Shown here piece by piece: positions 45,766 to 57,369 of a stretch of DNA of 64,000 nucleotides (position 1 is its first letter; every line of letters begins with the position of its first letter). Source of the stretch: Sinohyriopsis cumingii. Taxonomy: Eukaryota; Mollusca; Bivalvia; Unionida; Unionidae. The stretch lies in assembly GCA_028554795.2 (NCBI GenBank), contig CM068826.1, forward strand, positions 102,054,346 through 102,118,345, given 5' to 3'. Position numbers and translations under genes: made by a program. A model generated the notes under the pieces. That model ran no database searches. It was not told where the DNA came from and saw nothing but the letters and a program-made list of their open reading frames with translations.

Positions 45766-47504
45766 GAAAAGGAAGCCACTGGTTTGCCAGACAGATATAA
45801 ATAAAGAGTATGAATTTAAAATACAAATTATTTACCAACTTGTTTGAAATCTTATTGTAGATGGAACATTGAGTTAACTATTTATTACTTCCAGATTAAA
45901 ATAAACACAACAATCAATATAGCTTTAATAGTTTGCTTTTATTCATCATGCTGAATTTTTTGCCTCTACCACAATTTTGTAATTATAGAAGAGATGTATC
46001 GTCGAGTCGCAAACATGGTATATGTACCTCTTTTAAGCTTGGAGTTGTTCCAGCAGGCAAAATTCGTAAAAAAGCCCTAACTTTAGTTTGGTACAACGCA
46101 GAAAAGTCAACGATGGCTTGATGAATAAAAAAATATCTCGGGAGTAAAACAAGCCATAGAGTATGGTCGTTTGCCTTCAAACACAGAAATAGCAGAAGGA
46201 TATCGAGGCTCATGGGTGGAACCAAGTATTTGGAAGTTACGTACCTGCTCTCTTATATAATATGATAGAGAGAGGGTCCTATGTCAGAACGGGTCATGGG
46301 GGTAATCTAAAGTATTTTTGTCACTATTATAATTCTTTTCTTTCAGATTATTGTTTTTTTTGTTGTTTTTTTTTCTCTTCTCAACATCAAGCTCTCGTCG
46401 AGCACCTGTGAGACTTAGTAACTTTTAAAATAGGGAACATGAATTTTGCCAAACTTGAAAATACAAGCTTCTGAAAGTGCAATGAATGAATTACCAAATT
46501 TATGAAATGTAAAACAGTTATCGGTTCTTTTTACAATTTATTTCTGATGTTTAGGAAGTGAAACTGTAGAGCGCCACCTTTGATTGACAGGTCGGATCTT
46601 AGCATTGGGACGATGTCTGATGTTAGCATGAAGTGATTTAATTCCCTCTTTGTCTCTGGTATGGTACCATTCTCGTTTGTCAAACATAGTTTGTATTGGT
46701 AATAATAGTAACAAATTATATGGTCTTTCAAAAATTTTATGAGAAAGAATCAAGCCTTACCGTTCTGGTAAAGTCTGCATGTCAAGGGAGGCAATTAAAA
46801 TGTTGGCAAATGATTAAACTACATTCATCATCTCCCTTGGATTTTGTTGGCTGATGGCAATACTTTAAACAACAGTAGAAAGTGATTTGAAACCGCTACC
46901 GATATATTATATCAAAATTTGCTATGTGTAAAGACCTAATTAGACAATTGTGTTCTTAATCCCTGTTTGACACTTCCTGGATAGTGATCTGTTCCAAGCA
47001 TAGCGCAAGGTAAAATAAAATCAGTCGAGACAACATCGAGAAATAGGGCGTCTAAATATGTAAGGAGGTGGACACAGGTTTTGATAGGCCTTAAATTGGA
47101 TGATCTGTAAACTAAACATCACGCTGTATATTTGTACCTTTCCTTGAAATTGTACCTCTTGAGATATCTTTCAACCACAAAAGAAGCCTTGCCTAACTTT
47201 GTTTTGCGGATTCAGCAGAATAGGGGGTACCTGGAATGAAAAACATATACATGTCGATCGATTGTATCAACATTTTGTACTATCTGTACACCTATTTATT
47301 TAGAGAATTTTCATTTCAACTAGTCGTGGCGGTTACAAATTCGGTATTTGCTCCTACAGTCGGAAAATGTAACAAGAATATTTGTCCTGCCGATTTTGAG
47401 AAATAGACAGCTAAACATATTGTTATGTATAATAAAATCCATAAGGAGACTACCCCATAAGTCCATAGTGGACCCTATGTGCACCCCCAACACGGAACTT
47501 TTAC
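45766..47504. other. No certain gene; possible continuation of SWIM locus
   Basis: A stretch at about 45990-46120 reads RRDVSSSRKHGICTSFKLGV and onward to VVPAGKIRKKALTL after a TAATTATAG acceptor-like site. It might be a further decayed exon of the SWIM locus, but I cannot support it by motif. The rest is unassigned. Confidence 0.3.
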
Positions 47505-47795
47505 AAGGATCGTTCTTTGATATTTTGCATTCAGGGATATATTAGATCCCCCAAAGAAGCATTGAGGATGATCGTCAAGAGGATTCAGAGAAATTGGAGG
47601 ATCTTTGTCGATATCGGAAATATTAAACTGCTATATTTGGGGCAGATTATATCCGAACTTTGCAATGCCTACCATAAACTGAGCACATTATTTATCGAAA
47701 TCTGCAGGATGAAGTTCATTTAAACAATTCCTAAGGTTAAAACACATCTCGAAATAGATACTGTCCAAAAGGCGTTGAAATGAACATCTTCACAA
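47505..47795. repeat. Dispersed repeat R2, copy c (most diverged)
   Basis: Shares TTATTTATCGAAA and ACTGTCCAAAAGGCGTTGAAAT with the 3' end of the copy at 48520-48755 (ATATTTATCGAAAC and ACTGTCCGAGAGACGTTGAAAT). The similarity of the 5' half is weak. Confidence 0.4.
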
Positions 47796-47815
47796 TAGAG
47801 GTTAATTTAGTACCA

Positions 47816-48096
47816 GACCGTACCGGTGGCATAAGTGGTTAAAGCGACCGCCAGAGGAAGGGGGGGGGGGGGGCGGGGGTCGCGGGTTCGAACCCCTAAC
47901 AAGTAATATCAAAGACTTATTTTAAAAATAACGGGGCTCAGCATGAACAAGTTAGTTTTAGGACTGGTCGGCCTGGTGTCAGGGCAATGTGAATGGGTGG
48001 GAACATGATGCTGAATGTGCGCTAAACATCACTATAAACTGTCACATTGCAGTTATCTTAACGATATGATTAGGAAAATGTTAAAGCTACGTTAAA

Positions 48097-48152
<56 letters not shown>
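47816..48152 (+). mobile_element. tRNA-derived SINE, family A, copy 3
   Basis: The head has a poly-G expansion (about 47861-47873) and the B box GGGTTCGAACCCC. The body has AGGACTGGTCGGCCTGGTGT, CATCACTATAAACTGTCACA and TTAAAGCTACGTTAAAATTA. It ends in a long (CA)n tract, 48101-48152, apparently grown from the SINE tail. Confidence 0.85.
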
Positions 48153-48153
<1 letters not shown>

Positions 48154-48482
48154 TTATTACCAAAGTATTAATATAATCGATTAACATAGTACTTGCATTT
48201 CATTCCCGGTATACATAGGTTGCCCCTTATATCGCTGATATCTCGCGACAACATTTGTAAATTTTTTCTGGGTCAAAAATATCAATAGAGAGATAATCTC
48301 AAAGAAGGGCCCATCTCAAAGTTCTTAAACGAAGCGATTTTAGGGCCCATACGTATATGCAAGATTTAATCCCCGTACGATACATGTTATACCTGCCGCT
48401 CATATATTTAGTACCCAAGTTCTCGAACTCGACTACACGAATTTGTTAACTTTTCCAACCGTTGGAACAGGTCCCTAAACAG

Positions 48483-48504
48483 TCTCTCTCTCTCTCTCTC
48501 TCTC
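48483..48504. repeat. (TC)n microsatellite
   Basis: A pure TC run of 22 bp. Confidence 0.9.
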
Positions 48505-48519
48505 ATAAAATATATCCCA

Positions 48520-48755
48520 TCGTACAAACTATCGATGAACGGCTCATATCAAAATCACTGTTAGGAGTGCACTGTCGCATCCACACATGGATTGAAGAGG
48601 TACTATCCTTGTGGGCTTTTCTTATACTTGCCACACATTGAGCTTCCTATTTTCGAAATCGGTTTGAGGAATATATTTATCGAAACTTCCCAGTATTGAA
48701 ACAGATGCCTGACAAGAAACTGTCCGAGAGACGTTGAAATCAAAATCATGTTGTG
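48520..48755. repeat. Dispersed repeat R2, copy a
   Basis: Aligns by eye with 50180-50415: CTATCGATGAACGGCTCATATC vs. CTATCAAAGAACGATCCATGCC in part, then AAAATCA, GAGTGAACTG-like, CCTTGYGGGSTTT, ATACYTRCC, TTGAG and TTYTCGAAATCGGTT. It lies in direct orientation on the other side of the R1 repeat from copy b. Confidence 0.55.
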
Positions 48756-49159
48756 GCCTTATTCTTAAAGATGGGATGTCAACTTACGCATACAATTTAT
48801 AACAAAAAATATTATATACAGTTTACGACCAGGAATAAAAACTATGAAAATTAAATAAAGTCACGTACCAGAAGTTACAGAAAAGAGAGATATACACAAC
48901 AATATGAAATTTAATCCATGTACGGCATGTTTTATATCCCTATGTATTTAACGCCATTTTCTCAAAACTGACTGGACAAGCTTTTTTTTTTAAAGCTTTT
49001 GCTATTGCTAGAAGAGATAACAACTAGTAACTGTCAAACATGAGTTGAAAATGAAATCAAGTTTCTCTGAGTCAGGGTTCATGCATCGTAAAATTTTGGT
49101 ATGATCTGTTCAAGACTAACGGTTTATTACTACCGGTATCTATAAATATCCTCATATTT

Positions 49160-50130
49160 CTCCGACTTCTTATGTTACGTGTTTAGGCTCGAATAAACAG
49201 TAACACAAGAAAGAGTGAAAACAACAAGCTTTGAAAACTTTAGCAAGTAATTTATTTCCCTGGAAAAATATTGTAAAAATGAAAAAATAAGAACTTCGGT
49301 TTTAAGAATCAAATCCAAAAATAATCAAAGAATAATCCACGAATTAAATTTCAGAAGTCCTAATAATGAAACGTTCTAATGAATTCAAGTTCGAGTCCCG
49401 ACGAAAAGTCCAAGATGGAAGGCGATTACGTATACTGTATCGTTTGTGGTGTTGTAACGTCTACAGTTCTGTGTTATTCACAAACAATAAATCCGGAATT
49501 TGAATTAATGAGATGTCTTTGTCCAAGAATTCTGTACGAGTACTCAAAATTTTCCTGGAAAAATAATTATCCTTTAGGATCCAAATAATTCGAATAAACA
49601 TTAAAATATAATTCCCCAACCTGGTCACAAACAAACGAACACCTTGACATCAAGTGTTTTAAGCCCAGGCTGAGAGATATCACATAAACAATGATTATAC
49701 AGTAACTAGAAACGCAAAACAAAGTCTCGGATGAGGGTAAACTTTCGAGAACCTTCGAGAAGTATTTACGTATAAAAGCAAGTAGTCCCAGTATGACCAT
49801 GACATGAACCAATCATTTTATTTTAAGTATAGTAGTCCCAGTATGACCATGACATGAACCAATCATTTTACTTTAAGTATAAGATACAAATAAATAATAA
49901 ATGTTTACTTCTCTCACTGATTTCTGAATTGAGGTCGGGAACTAGGTCAACTTTGAATGTTTATGAATGAACAGTCAAGGTCAAACTATTTTCTTGAAAA
50001 GTATCGAGTTCCTAGTAAACAAAACTACATTATTTTAACATGTAATGAAACTAAAAATAAACAGATTTTAAAACTTACAAACAATTACAATTAAATATAA
50101 ATTAAATCAAATATACATAACAGACTGCTC
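49160..50130. repeat. Dispersed repeat R1, copy b
   Basis: Longer relative of 5650-6272 (see landmarks there). The extra length is in part an internal duplication: AGTCCCAGTATGACCATGAC with CCAATCATTTTA and CTTTAAGTATA occurs at 49786-49831 and again at 49831-49881. A 69-codon ORF at 49379-49588 covers the part most similar to copy a; a weak coding origin cannot be excluded. Confidence 0.65.
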
Positions 50131-50179
50131 TCGACGAACGTCGTCAATACTTCTTTTGCGAGACAAATTTTGTTCCTAC

Positions 50180-50415
50180 TTTCAGACTATCAAAGAACGA
50201 TCCATGCCAAAATCATCTTAAGAGTGAACTGTATGGTCTACATATAGAATGAAGTAATCTCCTTGCGGGGTTTATTATACCTACCGTATATTGAGACCAT
50301 CTTAATTCTCGAAATCGGTTCAACAAATCTTTCCTTTTTTTTGTTTCAAGTTTTCTCACTGTTGGAACATATTCTACTATATAATGTCCAAGATGCATTG
50401 AAATCATTTCAACTG
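50180..50415. repeat. Dispersed repeat R2, copy b
   Basis: See copy a. Together the two copies flank R1 copy b about 1.4 kb apart, in direct orientation. This may be chance, or R1 may have inserted into a tandem pair. Confidence 0.5.
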
Positions 50416-51286
50416 TTACTCCTGTTGTAATGAATCCCTAACTAAAACCTGTGCAAGAGTGGTTGACATAAAAAGCTTCCAAGTGGGTGTTCATTTGGTG
50501 CAAACTGTTAATAGGATCTGTGTGCCTACTTTGAATTCAAAATCCAAGATGACGGGAAGGTAAAAAGGCAGTGTGTTCGGGGCGAAAAATGTAGGTCTGA
50601 TGTAGTTTCCAAATATTTATTACCGACAAGAGTAATTGAAACGTTATTTATACGGTAGAAATACGTTGATCTTGTCATTTGTTTTCTCCACATACAGACC
50701 AGCTTTCCTTGAACTTGGTGGTAAAGCTTGTGCGATCTACAAACTGACATCAGCGAAAGGAAATGTAACCTAGTAAGTTAAGTGCAGAACACTCCACCTA
50801 ACTCACAACAACTGAGCAAACTTCGTTCTGTTTATTCTGACTTGAATGCAAGGATGGAGGTCGATCCTGAAGTAGATAAAACTGTATACGATGGATCATC
50901 CATTTCAACATCAGAACACCGATCGTTTTCTCAATAGTGTTCATAGTTGCCTTATCAGTCAAGATTCTATTTCACAGTTTACTCCTGAGCGATGCGACAC
51001 ATGTTGGAACAAATTGATCACGAATCTACGGGAAAGCACATAAAGTCACATTCAGTGTCTTCAGGCCCGACGTTTTCGTGAAACTTATTTTGAAACGCAT
51101 AAAGAACGATATTTTCAGCGCTGTCCTTCAGTGAGTCAGACTTAACATTTATTAAATTTAAACACTACTGTCTTGAATAATGTTAAAGTTCATTACACCA
51201 AAGTGTTAGGCTATTAATCCTCCTCCTGCATTTCTGCAAGTTTAGTAGTGTTTTCATTACGTCCTTTCTTGAGGGGCTGTATAGTG
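50416..51286. other. No gene recognised
   Basis: Unassigned sequence with a slightly more balanced base composition; no motif-bearing ORF. Confidence 0.35.
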
Positions 51287-52506
51287 TTACCGTGATGCTC
51301 ACGGTTCTGTGCTCACATAGTTGGCAAAGTAAATAAGAAAGGGAAGTCCGAGCGGATTATTCAGTTCTAGTAGTGGAAGGCAAGATTGAAAGTTATTCGT
51401 GTGTTGAAATCTCAGAAGGGCGACCCTGGCTAATTTGGTACAGGATATGACCAAATACGGTGTCACGGAACTGTATAAATCCTTTTATTTATTAAATACA
51501 TATATTCGGGTTTCGTTTCTTGTGTACAACGATACCCGATGGTGATTTATGTATATTCTACAAAGATTTCGAAATTTTGAGTTCGGTTCATCTTATGCCG
51601 CACGTGCGAAGTGCTTTCGATGGGAAGAACCGAATACTTCCAGCGCACAAACGCTGTATTGCGGCATCGTCAGTGTATAAATGCCTCACCGTAAGACTAA
51701 ATCTTTACATTACAGAACGTCTTGTCAGTGAGCGGACTACTTCAAGGACTTGCACATATTCAGCTGTAGAGCTGGCCAGAGTGACTGGAGTGATGACCAG
51801 AGTGATTGGAGTCGCATCTGCATAGCTGACCAGAGTGATCAAAGTTATCGGAGTGATCGGAGTCGACGTGGTACCAGCTGCAGAGCTAACCATAGAAGTT
51901 AACCATAGCAGCTGTGAAGCTGAACAACAGCAGCTGTAGAACTGAGTAAACAGTGTTGCTGGTCGAGTAGCAGGTGATCGGTCGTTGCTGATGGAGACTG
52001 GTGAACGCTGATTACTTGACTGACCAACCTGGAATACTGACTGCTTGATTGACCAGTGTGACTGGTAGCCAAGTGTGCTGGTGACGGAGTGTGTAACTCC
52101 ATACATGTAACCTTTTAGTCGTGGTCTAATCTTTGGGGTTTATAATACCCAGTGTGTTTTGGGACTGTAAAGATAGTTCATACATCTATCCCTTTGTTTT
52201 CATCCTTTTCACTATCTGAGTGAATTAATTTTTACTATTTGAGTAAAATACCTCATTCTTTCTTTGTGAAATCACTGTGAGTCATTCACCCCTTGTCCTT
52301 GTACTGTGAAAGTTATTTATTTGTATTTTCATTATTTAATTCGTGCGGATTATTTTAATTCGTCCAATATTTGGATATTATACACACGTATTAATCATAG
52401 TTCTTTTCTCATTCAAGTCATTCATCATTAAACATTTTATCACCATTAAAAGTGTTCAATGTAAATCCGAAATCCCACCCGGTTATCTTGTTCCATACGG
52501 TTTCAA
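51287..52506 (+). mobile_element. Possible solo LTR
   Basis: The block starts TGTTACCGTGATGCTCACGG. It has promoter-like CTGTATAAATCC near 51472, and ends near CGGTTTCAAC, directly followed by CTGGTGACAG, which looks like a retroelement primer-binding boundary. Internally, 51770-52090 is built of short degenerate phrases such as GACCAGAGTGACTGGAG. No gag, protease or integrase coding follows. A second LTR or target-site duplication was not found, so the call is tentative. Confidence 0.25.
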
Positions 52507-53141
52507 CCTGGTGACAGTACTTAGGAAACTGAAGAAGGCCAAAAAGATTTAATTTTGCTAGACCTTTGATGGAAAGATCGACATGCAACATATGACAGGT
52601 AGTCATAGAAAGCGAGTCGTTACTCTGAAAGGTATCAAAGATGTCACAAATTAATTTTTTTTTAGATAAATTGATTTCAGAAATAAATGCTAGAGAGGAT
52701 GAAGAAACTGCACAAAGAGGAGGTAGAAAATAAACTGCATGCAATGCAAACGCTGAACTTGACCTTGAGTGTAAATATCATATCTGACCTAATTCAGTGA
52801 CCATTCCAAGATAGTTTCCTTTGTAAGTTCTGTCGTGTTAGAAATGTTTCATAGTATAGATAAACTATGCATTCTAGTCAATATATTACTAACTTGGGTA
52901 ATATCTTCAAATTCTGTTACCCAATTCATATAAATTGTTTGTCTCTTCCTGAAATCTCCCAACTGTAACCCTTTGCACGTACCATGCTTAAATCAGTGGT
53001 GTTTTTGCAATACAGCATGTACTTGCTTACTATTTATCACTTTGCTTTTGTTATAAGTAATGTTCCAATTCAACTTGCTTTAGTAGAATCTTCATCATAA
53101 GGATTCAGGAGTCATTCTTGCTTATCCCATCTCCTTGATCT
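52507..53141. other. No gene recognised
   Basis: Non-coding by eye; leads into the 61-bp satellite. Confidence 0.35.
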
Positions 53142-54182
53142 GCCGTACATATTGCCTAATGGTTAGTATAATATAATTATTTTCCATAGGATATGCATTG
53201 GACTATCTAAAGTACCTATTGCATATTGGTTAGTTTAGTTATTTTGCCATAGGATATGCATTGGACTATCTACCGTACCTATTGCCTAATGGTTAGTATA
53301 CTTATTTTCTATAGGATATTCATTGGACTATCTACCGTACCTATTGCCTAATGGTTAGTATACTTATTTTCTATAGGATATCCATTTGACTATCTACTGT
53401 ACCTATTGCCTAATGGTTAGTATACTTATTTTCTATAGGATATGCATTGGACTGTCTAACGTACCTATTGTCTAATGGTTAGTGTAGTTATTTTCCATAG
53501 GATATGCATTGGACTATCTACCGTACCTATTGCCTAATGGTTAGTATAATTATTTTCTATAGGATATCCATTGGACTATCTACCGTACCTATTCCCTAAT
53601 GGTTAGTATAATTATTTTCTATAGGATATCCATTGGACTATCAAACGTACCTATTGCCTAATGGTTAGTATACTTATTTTCTATAGGATATGCATTGGAC
53701 TATCTACCGTACCTATTGCCTAATGGTTAGTATACTTATTTTCTATAAGATATGCATTGGACTATCTAATGTACCTATTGCCTAATGGTTAGTTTAGTTA
53801 TTTCCATGGGATATGCATTGGACTATCTACTGTACCTATTGTCTAACGGTTAGTATAATTATTTTCTATAGGATATTCATTGGACTATCTACCGTACCTA
53901 TTGCCTAATGGTTAGTATACTTATTTTCTATAGGATATCCATTGGACTATATACCGTACCTATTGCCTAATGGTTAGTATACTTATTTTCTATAGGATAT
54001 CCATTGGACTATCTACCGTACCTATTGCCTAATGGTTAGTGTAGTTATTTCCATAGAATATGCATTGGACTATCTACTTTACCTATTGTCTAACGGTTAG
54101 TATAATTATTTTCTATAGGATATCCATTGGACTATCTACCGTACCTATTCCCTAATGGTTAGTATAATTATTTTCTATAGGA
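53142..54182. repeat. ~61-bp satellite, ~17 copies, 5' block
   Basis: The unit is GGATATGCATTGGACTATCT, ACCGTACCTATTGCCTAATG, GTTAGTATACTTATTTTCTA, TA, 61-62 bp. Variants TCCATTGG and GCATTGG alternate. The array is interrupted at TTTTCTATAGGAT by the LINE and resumes on its other side (56615-56995). Confidence 0.93.
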
Positions 54183-55097
54183 TCAGATCACCTCTGCATT
54201 ATATGCCATCTTGATGTATCAGTCCATAACCCTCTACCTTTATCTGCTACTAAGAGAAACCTCTGTATGATAAATAGAATCAAACTAATGCACGACATCC
54301 AAGCTAACCTAACAACTTGCTTACCTCCTACCGCAGAACAACTCGATAACTGTCTGCCTTCATTACTTGACAAACATGACCCAGCTACCAAGTGCAGAGT
54401 ATCAATTCAAAAGTGTTCTCCATGGTATAGCAGTGTTAGGGACCAGCTTCGCACTGCTAAAAGAGACCGCCGTAAAGCTGAGAGGCCCTGGCTTTCCACC
54501 AGACTCACTATTCATAAGCAAATCTATGAAGTCGCTAAGAAGAATGTCACAAATAGAGTCCATGCAGCGAAATCAGCCCACTACACTACTAAGATCATGG
54601 AAAGTTCCAGCTGCAAAGAGCTCTTCGAGATTACTAACAAGCTAATGTCAAGGAACAAATCAACACCACTTCCAACTACCTTCTCTCCAGTCGACCTTCC
54701 GGACATGTTTGTAAATTTCTTCCATGACAAAGTACAAACCATTAGAGATAAGATTGACACCACAATTTCAAATGACTCATCGTCACCATACAGTTGGGAT
54801 AGAGAATTTAAGCGGCAACCATTAGCAGCATTTGAACCTGTCTCTATGGATTTCGTACGTACAATCGTGATGAAGAGTGCACCAAAGTCATGTGAACTTG
54901 ATCCAATTCCATCATCACTGCTGCTTGAGTGCCTAGATCCAGTATTGTCTTCACTAACTGATGTTATTAATACCTCTCTCTCATCAGGGGAATTCTTTTT
55001 CAAAACTGCCATTGTAAAGCCTCTGCTGAAGAAGCCAACACTAGACCATAACGATTTAAAGAACTACCGCCCAGTTTCTAATCTCCCATTCATATAA
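54183..55097 (+). pseudogene. LINE ORF2 fragment, first frame (linker and RT start)
   Basis: This is the open frame before the frameshift. It includes the helical linker typical of LINE ORF2 (RDQLRTAKRDRRKAERPWL, near 54441-54497), SAPKSCELDPIPSSLL (RT entry, near 54876-54920) and the NYRPVSNLP motif at its end. An internal ATG at 54267 is not a biological start, since the homologous frame extends upstream to the truncation point. Confidence 0.85.
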
Positions 55098-56401
55098 AAA
55101 TCTTAGAAAAGGTTGTTCTATCCCAGCTTGTATCTCATTTAAATTCAAACAGTCTTTTTAGCAATGTACAATCTGCATATCACCGTTGCCAGAGTACTGA
55201 AACAACTCGTCTAAAAGTAGTTAATGACATTCTCTCTGCGTTGGATAGCGGAAAGATTACAGTCCTCACCCTCCTTGATTTGTCTGCAGCATTTGACACA
55301 ATAGACCATGATATATTACTTCACCGTCTCCAGCATGTATTTGGCATTCATGATACAGCCTTACTGTGGTTCAAGTCCTACTTGGTCAACAGGACACATA
55401 TTGTATCTGCAAATGGAATACACTCCAGCCCAGTTGATCTATGTTGTGGTGTTTCTCAGGGGTCAGTTCTTGGACCTGTTTTCTTCATTCTGTGCACTCA
55501 GCCGCTCTCAAGTGTCATAGATCATCATCCAGTGTCTCACCAATTGTACGCTGATGACACGCAAATATACAAATCTAGCCACCCAACTGAAGTTGATGCT
55601 ATCATCCAAGGTGTAGAGAGGTGCATTTCTGATGTGAAATCATGGATGACATGTAACAAGCTGCAGATGAATGATGATAAAACTGAGGCCATTCTGATCA
55701 CAACACAAAGACTTTCTCATTCACATCCTTTACCTCAAACAATAAATGTCAGCAACGCCAACATTAAATTCACACAATCAGTACGAAACATATGTGTTAC
55801 TCTGGAGAGTAATCTCACATTGCACCAACATGTCATGAACATATGCAAGGCTGCATATCTTGAGCTGAGACGCATCAGCTCAATTCGCAAATATCTTTCA
55901 GTTGATGCCAATAAAACACTTGTGTGTTCATTAGTACTTTCAAGACTGGACTATTGTAACTCAATTCTGTCTGGTTCATCTCAATATCTACTCCAGAAAT
56001 TTCAAAAAGTTCAAAACACAGCTGCTCGAATCATACTTAGAGTACCACGATCAGAGCACACCTCCCCGCTGCTCTGTACCCTACACTGGCTATCCATTCG
56101 ATCCAGAATCAAACACAAAATTTGTTCTCTGTGCTACGTTTCACTGTCGGACTCTAGTCCAACATACCTATGCGATCTCACCCATGTGTACACACCAGCA
56201 AGATACTTATGCTCCTCTTCTGACAATCGTATACTCATTATTCCCACTATGAAAACAAAGTCATATGGACAGCGTTCTTTTGCATACCAGGGCCCAGCAA
56301 CGTGGAATGAATTGCCCACTGAACTTAGACACAAAGACACAGTGATCACATTCAAGAAGGCTCTCAAAACTCACTTATTTCGACTGCAAGAACAAACCTA
56401 A
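55097..56401 (+). pseudogene. LINE ORF2 fragment, second frame (RT catalytic core and C-terminus)
   Basis: This frame carries the aspartate of motif A (LLDLSAAFDTID), motif B (GVSQGSVLGP), the YADD of motif C near 55545-55570, and the thumb/C-terminal part with LTRLDYCNSIL-like SRLDYCNSILSG. The frame closes with TAA at 56399-56401. Confidence 0.9.
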
Positions 56402-56579
56402 AGACCTAATAATGTTTCCTACCTGAAATATTCTCAGCATGTTTTTTATTTTTTAATGTTTTTATAATTTCATGGTGTTTGTTTTTGTAATAATATTATT
56501 ATATGTTTTTTATCTTATAGGTGTTGCCTAATGTTGTAAAGCGCTTAGAGCTTCTAAAGATTAGGCGCTATACAAAGTC

Positions 56580-56614
<35 letters not shown>

Positions 56615-56618
<4 letters not shown>

Positions 56619-56995
56619 CCATTGGACTATCTACCATACCTATTGCCTAATCGTTAGTATAATTATTTTCTATATGATATCCATTGGACTATCTACCGTA
56701 CCTATTCGATAATGTTGTAAAGCGCTTAGAGCTTCTAAAGATTAGGCGCTATACAAAGTCCTCATTATTATTATTATTTATATATCCATTGGACTATCTA
56801 CCATACCTATTGTCTAATGGTTAGTATAATTATTTTCTACAGGATATCCATTGGACTATCTACCGTACCTATTCGATAATGGGTAGTATCATTATTCTCC
56901 ATAGGATATGCATTTATTTGATCTACTGCACCTAATGAATAATGGTTGGTATAATCATTTTCCATAGGATAAACATTGGGCTATTCCTCATTTGA
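56615..56995. repeat. ~61-bp satellite, 3' block with a second LINE tail
   Basis: Satellite units resume right after the LINE tail (ATATCCATTGGACTATCTAC) and fade out near 56995. A second copy of the LINE 3' end lies at 56711-56788: AATGTTGTAAAGCGCTTAGA ... GCGCTATACAAAGTCCTC plus a short (ATT)n. Both LINE tails are followed by satellite with the variant CTACCATACC. Confidence 0.9.
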
Positions 56996-57369
56996 TCCAG
57001 ACGCCTGCATGGTAAGAAAATTTTGAAATTTAACGATTTTTTATTTGAATTTCTACTGATTACAGGTCTTAAGTCACTATAAATAATGACTATTATACTC
57101 TAGTGTAAACATGTTGATTATAAATATTCACCTGAAGTAGACAATCTTAAGCTCTCAAATCATACCACCAAAATGTGATTTCTTTCTTGTGTTTATTTGC
57201 GTTTTTGTTTAGCCCATTGGTAATATAAGTAGTCATGTTTGTACTATGGATTTCACTCTTCATTATGCTTTCATGGGATGTAGAACTAAATTCAGGTTCC
57301 GTGACACAGATAACGGCATCCTCCTCCTCCTCCTCATCATCATCATCTCGCTAATGTAGCAACTCCTCT
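56996..57369. other. No gene recognised
   Basis: Includes a short (TCC/TCA)n stretch near 57319-57348; otherwise unassigned. Confidence 0.35.

Larger units (their letters stand above)
54183..56614 (+). mobile_element. CR1/L2-group LINE, 5'-truncated, reverse transcriptase ORF with one frameshift
   Basis: The element begins mid-ORF (frame readable from 54183, SDHLCIICHLDVSVHNPLPL), after the endonuclease. The first frame runs to a TAA at 55095-55097 just past KNYRPVSNLPF. The second frame, open from about 55097 to 56401, carries LTLLDLSAAFDTIDHDILLH, GVSQGSVLGP, the catalytic QLYADDTQIY and the tail region YGQRSFAYQGPATWNELP. Loss of one base near 55095 explains the break. The 3' UTR ends GTAAAGCGCTTAGAGC ... 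GGCGCTATACAAAGTCC and an (ATT)n tail at 56583-56614, typical of CR1/L2-like elements. Most motifs are intact, so the copy is fairly young, but it is not autonomous as read (truncated and frameshifted). It is inserted within the 61-bp satellite. Confidence 0.92.

Noticed and set aside
51705..52106. 133-codon minus-strand Thr/Ser-rich ORF
   Set aside because: It lies in short degenerate repeats (TGACCAGAGTGACTGGAG type) whose composition explains the openness and the residue bias.
53142..54182. tRNA A-box-like phrase (TGCCTAATGGTTAGTAT) in every satellite unit
   Set aside because: There is no matching B box at tRNA spacing in the unit, so a tRNA-derived origin is not supported.
54581..55012. 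143-codon antisense ORF over the LINE
   Set aside because: It is the opposite strand of the reverse transcriptase frame; no motif of its own.
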